Shown piece by piece: positions 10,159 to 21,200 of a stretch of DNA of 26,954 nt. The notes below the pieces were generated by a model. That model was not told the DNA's origin. It searched no databases and saw nothing but the letters and a program-made list of their open reading frames with translations. Location of the stretch: assembly GCA_036897095.1 (NCBI GenBank), contig JAYMSP010002012.1, positions 1-26,954 on the forward strand, read 5' to 3'. The translations under genes were made by a program, and so were the position numbers. How positions within the stretch are numbered: position 1 is the first letter of the stretch; every line of letters starts with the position of its first letter. The DNA is from Plantago elongata (Eukaryota; Streptophyta; Magnoliopsida; Lamiales; Plantaginaceae).

Positions 10159-11308
10159 AGGTACTCCATGGAGGGTGGGTGATGGTCAAAATAATAGGTG
10201 TGGGCTGATTAGATTCCCCGTGACTAGACCCGGGCGGTACCAGGAACCGCATGGGCACTGCTCCGTGCATACCGGGTATCAATTGGCACATAAACGAGGG
10301 GCTACCAGCTTGGCTATGCAGCAGGGTACTTGTAGTAGCCCTCCAACTGCTAATTGGAATTGGATTTGGCAACTCAACCTGCTGAATCAGGTTAAAATTT
10401 TCCTATGGCGATCCATGAGAAATTCATTACTTGTGTTTACTAACTTGAAAAGAAGAGAATAGATGTCAATTGTCTTTGCCAGTGTGTCATAATAACGAAG
10501 AGTCCGTATTGCATTCTTTGCTAGAGTGTGACTTTGCTCGTTTGTATTGGGTTGTCTCGTCAATTTCTTCCCGTCTTCTTGTGACTGACCATTCGACTGT
10601 GGTTATGTGGATTGAACATAAAGTAGGCTGCCAAGTGCTGATTTTCAGTTCTCCATCCTCTCATGCTGGAACCTGTGGAATAACCGCAACAAAGTCGTCC
10701 ATGAGGGGAAGTGTTACAATGCATTGGAATCGGTCAATTTTACAAGGAGGCTTCTGGCAAACTTTTTGACAGCCCAAGTTTTGTTCCGAAAGTCCAAGCC
10801 ACCTGTTCCAGCGATCCCTTGGCAACCTCCTGATGCCGGGCTTGTAAAAATCAACTATGATGCTTCGATCCGACATCGACATAATGGGGTAAGTGTTGGG
10901 GTGGTAGCACGGGATGGTGCCAATTCGATCCTTGCGTGGAGGATCTAGTTTTTTCCTTTTATTGTTAATGTGGAAGTTGCAGAAACACTTGCTGCAAAGG
11001 AAGCTCTTCTTTTAGCTTATGATCATGATTTCCAGGACATTGTTGTGGAGGGGGACTGCTTAACTTGGTTACTCACCTTAAAAGGCCTGTTTCATTACTG
11101 TCGGCTGCTAGACCCATGGTTGAAGACATTGCATTTTGCAGCTTGCTTTAATGTTGTGTCATTTGATTTTGTGGGCCGTTTTGGCAATCAAGTTGTCCAT
11201 CTGTTAGCTAATTATGATATCATTGAGCTTGCTGGGGATTATAATATTCCATATGTAAACTCGAATTTATCCGTTTAATTCATTTAAGAAATGTTGGTTC
11301 TAAAAAAA
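10159..11308 (+). mobile_element. 5'-truncated LINE retrotransposon with zf-RVT and RNase H remnants
   Basis: Only the 3' end of a non-LTR retrotransposon is present, about 1150 bp. In order it shows TPWRVGDGQN (about 10160-10190), typical of the region after the reverse transcriptase, then GHCSVHTGYQLA (about 10250-10290) and WNWIWQLN...QVKIFLWR (10350-10415). The zinc-binding block PVCHNNEESVLHSLLECDFA lies in a shifted frame (10480-10545), followed by SCWNLWNNRNKVVHE (10660-10705). The RNase H-like domain begins at PWQPPDAGLVKINYDAS (10815-10868), continues through VARDGA, an in-frame TAG at 10946-10948 and VEVAETLAAKEALLLA, and ends at 11278. Frameshifts near 10465 and 10650 and the stop make it inactive. 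The jump from GDGQN to GHCSVHTGYQ suggests an internal deletion. A 9-A tail at 11302-11310 and a 17-bp target duplication mark the ends. Confidence 0.9.
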
Positions 11309-11325
11309 AATACTTGGTTTCAAAC
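11309..11325 (+). repeat. Right target-site duplication of the plus-strand LINE
   Basis: AATACTTGGTTTCAAAC follows the poly-A tail and repeats 10142-10158 with one mismatch. Together the two define the insertion and the pre-insertion sequence. Confidence 0.85.
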
Positions 11326-11589
11326 TTTGAAAATTACCGATTTAAATGAAACACTAAAAAATTTTGATGGACAAAAATAAGCAAATATGAAGAGAACTTC
11401 CAAAAAAAGTTGGCCGTTTATTCTCATATTGAAAAGAAAAGAGAAAGAAAAAGAAAAGATTAACACTTGATATAAAAATGGAGGGTTAATTTAAAAAAGC
11501 TCCCTATAAATGGTTTTTTTTTAAACTCCATTTTTTTTTACTGTTTCGGATTTATCTTTCAAAGAAAGATCAAAAGCCGGGTATGACTT

Positions 11590-12420
11590 TATAGACTGTT
11601 AAATGTCAACTAACGCTTAACCGTTAAAAGTCAAAAGTCAACATTTTTATGTTTTATGACGTCATTTTTACGTCATAATTTAAATTATTTTCTGAAATTT
11701 TTATTTTGTTTAATAATTGGGGTGCGAAATTAAGACTCGTAAAACTAATTTTCACTTTTACCACCTAAATCATACTCCATAACCTTTTTTTAAAGAAAAT
11801 TACTCCCTAAACTTTAATAAATTACAAAATAGCCTCACCATCTTTCACCACCTCCAACCACCATTTCCACCAACTTCATCGTTGTCATTTTTCTCGAAAA
11901 ACTCCGACAAAAATCATAAAACTCCAAACTCTGACGGAAAACTCCAAAGGAGTTGCACTTTACAGCTTCGTCGGAGCTTTGGGAGAAGAGCTCCGACCTG
12001 AGATCGAAGCTTTTTAAAAGCTCCGCTTCACCTCGACTTTTCGATTGTTTACTCTTATATGTTTGATAAAATGGAGGGAGGAAGAAGAATCATAGCCTTT
12101 TTTGTTGTTGAGAAAATGGAAGAGTTAGAAGATGGAGGTGGTGGAAATTGATGTTTTTGTGTGGAAGATGGTGGTGGAGAAGGAAAGTTGAGATTTTTTT
12201 GGGTTATTAATTTTCAAGAATTATAATTTTATGGGCTAATTTGCAATAACTGTTTTTTTTTTAATTTCGAAAATCAATTTCATTTTTCATAAAATAATTT
12301 TTGAAAATTTTTCAAAAAAAAAATTAAAAAAAAAATAAAAAATATATATATTTTCCGAAATAAAAAAAGTTAACTTTCAAATCGTTGAACTTGAGTAACG
12401 GAGTCAATTAACAATAAGAA
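11590..12420. repeat. Dispersed, partly palindromic repeat family, copy B
   Basis: The left half (about 11780-11900) contains CACCATCTTTCACCACCTCC and AACCACCATTTCCACCAAC. The right half (about 12110-12190) contains the complementary style GAAGATGGAGGTGGTGGAAA and GGAAGATGGTGGTGGAGAAGG. The middle (about 11960-12030) is an imperfect hairpin built from GGAGCTTT, GAGCTCCGACC and AAAGCTCCG. Segments match copy A at 8160-8605. The left end carries repeated GTCAAC/AAAGTCAA motifs. It is non-coding and looks like a non-autonomous transposon with arms facing each other; the transposase family is unknown. Confidence 0.6.
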
Positions 12421-13088
12421 GTTATGAAATGAAGATGAATTGAATTGATATATCAACCTTTTTTAAGGAGGTTTTTGAAATTAACCTTAAAATGTATAAG
12501 AAACATACAAAATATCGCGGGAGACCACATATATTTATTAAATTTAATATTGTTAAGTCCAAAATCACCATATTAATTAAGAAGCGGTACATTTAAATGA
12601 AATACTAATAAAGTTGTCAAACTATATTTTATTGTTTACACTTTACAACATCGTTAATGTTTTTAAGTTAACTCAGATGCCATTATTAATGAAAACAATA
12701 CTCGTGCATTTATTGTATTAAAATTTTTTATAGCCAATCGAGACTCGATGTAAATGAAACGATATATTTTTCTTCTAAGAGTTCGACGTCACATGACTAA
12801 CATACTTATACGGTTATACCAAATTCAACAAACTAATGATGACCTAATAAACGGAAGAATCTCCATTAATAAACCACAACACTCAACTCGAAAAATCACG
12901 CCACAAAGTTTCGATGGAAATTGAGCTCTTGAGCTTTTTAAATTTCGGAATGACTTCTCACTATTATAACTATATACTCATTCATTAATTTCCATTAGCG
13001 AGTTCATGAAATCGTGACTTTGCCAGCCAAGTTCGCTGGTCGTGCTTTTATTCCACATTTTCGCTGTCTTATTCATAAAGAAATTTCG
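12421..13088. other. AT-rich spacer upstream of the clathrin heavy chain gene
   Basis: I see no gene. The last few hundred bases presumably hold the clathrin promoter. No other repeat or RNA gene is evident. Confidence 0.45.
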
Positions 13089-13102
13089 ATATATTATTTA
13101 TA
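13089..13102 (+). promoter_or_regulatory. Candidate TATA region of the clathrin heavy chain gene
   Basis: ATATATTATTTATA lies about 190 bp upstream of the start codon. It is followed by CT-rich sequence (about 13140-13200) typical of a plant 5' leader. AT-rich motifs are common here, so this is a plausible assignment rather than a demonstrated one. Confidence 0.3.
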
Positions 13103-13291
13103 CAATACAGTCACTCAGTTGTTTTTCGGCTCTTCAGAAAAACTCTCATTTCTCTTTCTAGCTTAGATCTCTTTTCTGGTTCTCAGAGGGTTCTTCTTCG
13201 TTGCTCAGATCTCGGAACTTTGCTGCCAATACATCGTCGCTTGATCGGCCTGATCCTCATCCAGATCCGGCGCTTCGTCTAGTCGCCAATC

Positions 13292-15152
13292 ATGGCGGCC
13301 GCAAATGCCCCGATCACCATGAAAGAGGCGCTCACGGTACTTGTTCAATCTATTACCTACTCAATTTCCATTCAATTCGATCCAGTTAGGCTTAATCGTG
13401 TTCCGATTTGATGTGGATGAATTTAAACTGTTTGAGTGAGGCTTAGTTATACGGATCTGTTCATTTTGAAGTTAAATCTCGTTGGAGAGGTCATTTGATG
13501 AGTGTGTTGAGCTGATTGATTGTGTATCTGTTGATTTCGTGATTGCAGTTGACTAGTATAGGGATCAATCCGCAGTTCATTACGTTTACCAATGTCACGA
13601 TGGAATCGGATAAGTATATATGTGTGCGTGAGACTGCTCCGCAGAACAGTGTTGTAATTATTGACATGAGCATGCCGAATCAGCCATTGAGGCGGCCTAT
13701 TACTGCAGATTCTGCTCTAATGAATCCTAATTCCAGGATTCTGGCGCTGAAAGGTGAATGGGCGTACTGTCATTTCGTATTACATCGTGCTGCATGCATT
13801 GCATATGTGATTTATTTTGATTACGTAACGCAAGGATGTCTTTATGGCGCGTTACGGCTATCGTGGTGTTCACGCGCTTGTGATATAATATTTGTAATCT
13901 CTATTATATGGTATGTGCAATAGTTATTCAAATGAGGTCATTCGTTGTGCTAATTAGGGATTGTTATCAGAATCACTATTCCTTTTCGAGGAACTGTTTC
14001 TCTTTCATGAAAACCTGGGGTGTGTTTTAAGGCAAGAAGACATTTATGGATAGGTCATTAGGTATGAGTATGCTAGACAAATTTATCTCAGAGAGGCGGA
14101 ATATATTTAGCCAGGAAAATCTTCAAATTGGATTTAAGGAGATTGTATTCAAGTTATATGATCATTTGCTGCTGTGGTGGCTGTCACCTGTCAGCATCAT
14201 AATATCGGGTGCGCTAGCTAATATAATTAACTAATTCAGTATGGCCTAGCTGATCCATCTAGTTTAGCTAGCCTAGATAGATAATTTAATTGGCAAAAAT
14301 CTACTATATATAAATATATCATAGTTACGTTCAGATTATGTTCCCTAGGATTCAATTATTGTTTTCCTTTCAGTTGTCTTGTAAGGTTTATTGGTATTTA
14401 AAACACTATTAGAATTCTGTTAGTAGCATATGAAAGGTATTCTTGCGACAGCTTTAACTCATGGTAAAACTGATTTATTAGAAAGTTGTGGGCTGTTTGC
14501 AAAAACTAGTGAAAAGTTGCAAGAAGAGTGTTTAGAAACTCAACCTTGTTGGAAAACAACCTAAATGTTGATTAGTTGATAAAGCAGACCAATCCTGTCG
14601 ACAGCCTCCTTATTTTGATTTGCAAATACTCCAAGTTCAGCTCCTCCTTTTGATGAGCTGTTTCAAACACCCTGCTAGGAACTTATAGTATTGCTGACAT
14701 GGTTCTTCTGCTATGCCTATGAAATATGCCAGTGATCACAAAACATTCATATACTTTTGACAATTTCCTTGATGAAGCTCAACTTCCCTTAACCTTGGTG
14801 CTTAATATATCAATTTCCTTGATGAAGCTCAACTTCCCGGAACTTCTCAAGATCATCTGCAAATTTTCAACATCGAAGCAAAGGCAAAAATGAAGTCACA
14901 CCAGATGCCTGAGCAGGTAAGATCTTTAAACCTTTTAATTCAATGCGATGATGCTTCTGTTGCTGAGAGTATACAGTATAGTTTTGTCTTATGTCATAAA
15001 GGCTTTTAAAGATGGCTGATCCAGATGTTGTGCTTTGTGATAGGTTGTATTTTGGAAGTGGATTACCCCTAGCATGCTGGGTTTAGTTACACAAACTTCT
15101 GTGTATCACTGGTCAATTGAAGGCAAGGAGATTTTGTGTTCTGGATTCCTTA

Positions 15153-15184
<32 letters not shown>

Positions 15185-18100
15185 TTTCTTTTCTTGCACC
15201 CCCCCCCCCCTTTCAACTTATAAGTTTCTGTTATGAGCCCAAACATGTCTCTGTGCTGAATGTTTCTACGATTCACTACTCAGGTGATTCTGCTCCTGTA
15301 AAGATGTTCGATAGAACTGCCAATTTAGCGAACAACCAAATTATCAACTATAAGATAGATCCTTCTGAAAAGTGGTTGGTTCTGATTGGTATTGCTCCTG
15401 GTTCAGCTGAGGTGCGTAGTTGATATCACTTGAACAATTCATACATCCTTAATATGTCTTGGGCCTTTTTTTTTCTTAATTAATAGGATTAACATATTGT
15501 AAATGGAATTCCATTACTCAATTGAGCTTTGATGATATTTTTAAAAAAATGAGCTAAGGTATTTATGGTCAGCCACATTGAATTTATATTAGTCAATTGC
15601 CACAAAAGATATTTATTCTGGAGTATTTATGCATCTTTTCACAGTGAGTTTCCTGAAGTGCTCCCTTGCTTAATCTTCAATTATCTCTAGAAAAGTGGGA
15701 AGTCTCACTTCTTGTAATGATACCTGCATGTGTGTTAAGACCCTCAGTTCTACTTGTATTCACAATTTGACATGAGATTGTACGGACAAATCCCAATCTG
15801 CAAACATGTAGCTCACTTGTTTCTATGCTTTATTCTTTTATTGAGATTTGCAACAATCTTATGGTGATGATATTTCTTCTCCAGCGGCCTCAACTAGTCA
15901 AAGGAAATATGCAATTATATTCAGTGGAGCAGCAACGTAGTCAAGCTCTTGAAGCACATGCTGCTTCATTTGCCTCTATCCGAGTATGTGCCCTAACTTT
16001 AGAATTGAGATTTTCTATGCTTTATATATTTATTCTGGCAACTAATTTGTACATATGTAATGATTTATATTTGAGCAGGTTCCTGGAAATGATAAGGACT
16101 CCATTCTTATTTCTTTTGCGACAAAAACATCGAATGCAGGCCAGGTTACGTCGAAGTTACATATCATTGAGCTTGGTGCTCAGCCTGGTAGGGATCCATT
16201 TTCTTGACCTCAAGTGTGTTATCTTCAATCAGGTTCTGCTGGCAGTGCTGAATTTTACATATATTTGTTGAATGGATTATGCTGGCAATTACAGGGAAAC
16301 CACAGTTTACAAAGAAGCAAGCAGATTTGTTCTTTCCTCCTGATTTTGCGGACGACTTCCCAGTTGCCATGCAGGTACTTTTTTGTTGGAATATCCTGAT
16401 TCCTTTTGTAGTGTGCTACTATATTATTACACCTATTCTTCAAGTTTTGAAATTTGAATTCTTAAAGCATATTGCTATCAACTTTGCAGATATCCCACAA
16501 GTATGGTCTCCTATTCGTGATTACGAAGCTCGGGCTGCTTTTTGTGTATGATTTGGAAACTGCGACAGCCGTATACAGAAACAGAATCAGTCCAGACCCC
16601 ATATTTCTAACATCAGAAGCTTCATCTTTTGGTGGTTTCTATGCAATCAATAGGCGAGGCCAGGTTTTACTAGCCACTGTAAATGAAGCAACTATCGTGA
16701 ATTTCGTCAGCGGCCAGGTACGAGCAGTCATAGACTCAATTTTTTTCAGCTGTCAAATATTGACTTCTCACTTTTTGAACGAAGCATGCTAGAAGTTGAG
16801 AAACTTTGGTAAAAGCAGAAATCTAATAATCTGGGTTCGTTTGAGATCTCTGTTAATGTTTTATCATTGAGTTACAGACAGGGAACACACTGAAATTTTG
16901 GAACATGTATTTAGTATTGTCTCTTCCATTACAAATTCTGAAATAAGTAATTATTGTTGTCAGCTGAATAATCTGGAGCTTGCCGTAAGTCTTGCTAGAA
17001 GAGGAAATCTTCCTGGTGCAGAAAATTTGGTATGTTGAATCTTTTCTTGAACTCTTCACTGCAAAGGTCTCAGCCTTTTTCTCTATTTAGTATATAATGG
17101 AATTTCGTCAAACCTGTCGCAATGGTATCTACTGGGTCAAGTCCTTGGCGGAATGGATATATGACTATGAGACACCAGTATCTTAGATTGGACATTGTTT
17201 ATTATTAACTATATAGATAAACCTAGATAATTACGCTCTTTCTATATTCATACTTGCTGATTAAATTGTTACCTCTAAAATATTCTTTTTAACTACATAC
17301 ATTTAATTATCCATCAATTTATTCCTTATGTCAGTTAAACGGGCATATTTTTATTACCTTTTGCTCTACTTTTTTTTTAAATCTGTAACTCTTTCTAATC
17401 TACCTTTATATTTTATCAGGTCGTTCAACGTTTCCAAGAATTGTTTGCTCAGACCAAGTATAAAGAGGCTGCTGAGCTCGCGGCAGAATCTCCACAAGGC
17501 ATCCTGAGGACACCGGACACTGTTGCGAAATTTCAGGTTCCGTTATACAGAAATTTTGATTTTTATCTGTTTTATGGTCAAGGAGTAGAAGTGCTCTACT
17601 GACTCACTGCTGTTCTTAAGGTAGAAAGGCTGTAATGATTGGTGGTCTCCTGCGTTATGTTTTGTTATTGTGCTCATTTTTTCTTACAGTGAATAATTCA
17701 GTAAAATGAATTTGTGGTACTTTCTCATTTTTTCAGAGTGTTCCTGTTCAAGCTGGTCAGACACCACCATTGCTTCAATACTTCGGAACATTGTTAACCA
17801 AAGGAAAACTCAATGCTTTTGAATCTTTGGAGTTATCTCGTCTTGTTGTCAACCAGGGCAAGAAGAATTTACTGGAGAATTGGTTGGCAGAAGATAAACT
17901 AGAATGTAGCGAAGAACTTGGTGACCTTGTGAAGGTTGTTACAATACATCTATGATTATGAAACTTCCATAATCAATTACATCCTTTATATTCCCCATCT
18001 TAAAATCTGCATCTTAATTTAACTTGCAGACTGTTGATAATGACCTTGCACTGAAAGTATATATCAAAGCTAGAGCTACACCTAAGGTTGTGGCTGCTTT

Positions 18101-18211
18101 TGCAGAGCGTCGAGAGTTCGACAAGATATTGATATACTCGAAGCAGGTGAGTTTAATAATGATTAGCACCGATCCTCCATCCCTTCCTCTCTTTCTTTCT
18201 TTCCCTTCCTC

Positions 18212-18252
<41 letters not shown>

Positions 18253-21200
18253 TTCTTCTTCTTCTTCTTCTTCTTTTTTGCTTTCCACCCACTTTCTTTA
18301 ATCATTTGTTTCTTTGCATTATCATTTGAAGTGCAAAGTTTGATATATACTTGCTGGCTTCTCTATGTTATCTCCATGCGCTCATTTTTGTGCAAGTTGT
18401 TCCATTGAAACTCTGCTAATCTTTACACAGGTTGGTTACACACCTGATTATCTGTTTCTTCTACAAACAATACTGAGATCGGATCCTCAGGTACTTTTGA
18501 TTCACAAACACTTTGATGTATATAAGTTAAAGTTGTTCAGTGACCTACATTGCTCCTTTGCGGTAGAAGTTAGTATATGATATTACAAGTATAAAGAAAT
18601 GTCCTTTGCTTGCAGGGAGCTGTAAATTTTGCCCTTATGATGTCCCAAATGGAGGGTGGCTGCCCTCTTGATTACAATACCATCACCGATCTCTTTCTTC
18701 AGGTATGTATGCTTGTTGTCCTCTCTCCCAAAGCCAATATTACATTAAGTCTCAAGTGCCATATATCCGAAATCATGTTTCAAAGCACTGCTTTACGTAC
18801 GTGACCCATCTTGGCTGTTTATTTCATCAGAGGAACATGATTCGTGAAGCAACGGCATTCCTATTGGATGTGCTGAAACCGAATTTGCCAGAGCATGCAC
18901 ACCTGCAATCAAAGGTTCCTTTTCGCTCTATTCTCGTGTGGATGAATCTTAGCATATTTTATTTGTCCTTGTGCAATCATGTTTACATCTCCAATTCAGG
19001 TCCTCGAGATCAACCTCGTGACATTTCCTAATGTTGCCGATGCAATTTTAGCAAATGGCATGTTCAGCCACTATGACAGACCACGTATTGCGCAGCTATG
19101 TGAGAAAGCTGGACTATATGTCCGAGCGCTTCAGGTTGACAATCATGTTCTCCTATCTTCCATAAATGTGTTAATTTTTCTGAGATTCCTTCCTATAAAT
19201 GAAACAATTTACTTTTGTTTGCAGCATTACTCTGAGTTGCCTGATATCAAGCGTGTTATTGTGAATACTCATGCCATTGAGCCACAGGTGATTATATTCC
19301 GGTTATTGTCTTTCTTTCTTCTTAATATGGCGATAAACTTACTCGTCTGGTACTTTTCAGGCACTTGTCGAATTCTTTGGTACACTTTCCAAAGAATGGG
19401 CACTAGAATGCATGAAAGATCTTTTATTGGTCAATTTAAGAGGAAACCTTCAGATCATTGTCCAGGTATAGTCTTTAGATAAACCTATATGATAGTAAAA
19501 ACCTTCTTAAATATTCGTTCCAAGAATCTGTAGTTGGAAATGCTGTCTTTATCAGCTGCATGACTTGAGACGTATACTATTGTGCAGGTTGCTAAAGAAT
19601 ATTGCGAACAATTGGGAGTTGAACAGTGTATGAAGCTCTTTGAGCAGTTCAAGTCTTATGAAGGATTGTACTTCTTCTTAGGATCATATTTGAGCTCCAG
19701 GTGAGCTATTTGAAAGAACGCGATTACCTGCATAACATGGAAAGCCAGATTGACTTGTAACACTGTTGTTAATGTGTCTGACCTCTTGCAGTGAGGATCC
19801 TGACATTCACTTCAAATATATCGAAGCTGCTGCAAAAACTGGTCAAATCAAAGAAGTGGAGCGTGTAACAAGAGAATCAAATTTTTATGACCCAGAAAAA
19901 ACCAAGAACTTTTTAATGGAAGCGAAACTTCCTGATGCACGTCCACTGATAAATGTGTGCGATCGCCATGGTTTTGTTCCTGACCTCACACATTACTTAT
20001 ATTCGAGCAACATGCTTCGCTATATTGAGGGTTATGTGCAAAAGGTACACCAAATATCTGTCAACGCTTTCATGCTGTAGATTCTTTTGTTAAGTTTCTC
20101 TCAAGTCAATCTCTATTGTCTCTGTGATTAGGTTAATCCAGGAAATGCTCCATTAGTCGTTGGACAGCTCCTGGATGATGAGTGTCCTGAAGATTTTATT
20201 AAGGGCCTGATCCTCTCTGTTCGCTCCTTGCTTCCAGTTGAGCCTCTGGTGGAGGTGTGTGAGAAAAGGTATCATCTGTGGTTGTGCTTGTCTTACTTAG
20301 TTTAAACCAGCTCTTTTCACTTTCTTATGGGTGACTTGTCGTATGCAGGAATCGACTTCGGCTGCTTACTCAGTTTCTGGAGCATCTTGTCAGCGAAGGA
20401 AGTCAGGATGTGCATGTTCACAATGCACTGGGTAAAATTATTATTGATAGCAACAACAATCCGGAACACTTCCTAACTACTAATCCCTTTTATGATTCAC
20501 GTGTCGTGGGTAAGTACTGTGAGAAGCGTGATCCTACCCTTGCTGTTGTTGCATACCGAAGAGGGCAATGTGACGATGAACTTATCAATGTGACAAATAA
20601 AAACTCCCTGTTCAAGCTGCAGGCCAGGTTTGTATTAGGTGTCGATCTATTAACATTCTCATACTTCTCTATTTTGTAACAATCTGATTTATGATTCGTT
20701 ATTTCAGGTATGTGGTTGAAAGGATGGATGGTGATCTCTGGGCCAAAGTTCTTGATCCCGAGAATGAATTCAGACGGCTACTCATTGATCAAGTTGTATC
20801 CACTGCTTTACCTGAAAGCAAAAGCCCAGAGCAAGTTTCTGCAGCTGTCAAGGCGTTTATGACTGCTGACCTTCCTCATGAACTTATTGAATTACTTGAA
20901 AAGATTGTACTTCAAAACTCGGCATTCAGTGGAAACTTTAACCTGCAAAACTTGCTTATTTTGACTGCCATCAAGGCGGATCCATCTAGGGTTATGGATT
21001 ATGTCAATAGACTTGATAATTTTGATGGCCCTGCTGTTGGTGAAGTGGCCGTGGAAGCACAATTGTATGAGGAGGCATTTGCTATATTCAAAAAGTTCAA
21101 TTTGAATGTCCAGGCTGTGAATGTGTTGCTAGATAATATCCGAGATATTAACCGGTCTGTAGAATTTGCATACCGTGTTGAAGAAGATGCAGTTTGGAGT

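Noticed and set aside
9980..10372. 130-codon minus-strand open frame
   Set aside because: Half of it is antisense to the LINE coding sequence and half to a CT-rich leader-like stretch, so no single origin supports a protein.
14046..14234. Plus-strand open frame inside clathrin intron 2
   Set aside because: It is flanked by the clear exon 2 donor and exon 3 acceptor, and its translation resembles no clathrin segment or known family.
15136..15423. Plus-strand open frame starting with a poly-Pro run
   Set aside because: Its start lies in the poly-C tract of clathrin intron 4; only the part from 15284 is a real exon (exon 5).
18014..18292. Minus-strand open frame with a long Arg/Lys-rich run
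   Set aside because: It is the complement of the CT-rich microsatellite in clathrin intron 13; low-complexity translation with no independent support.
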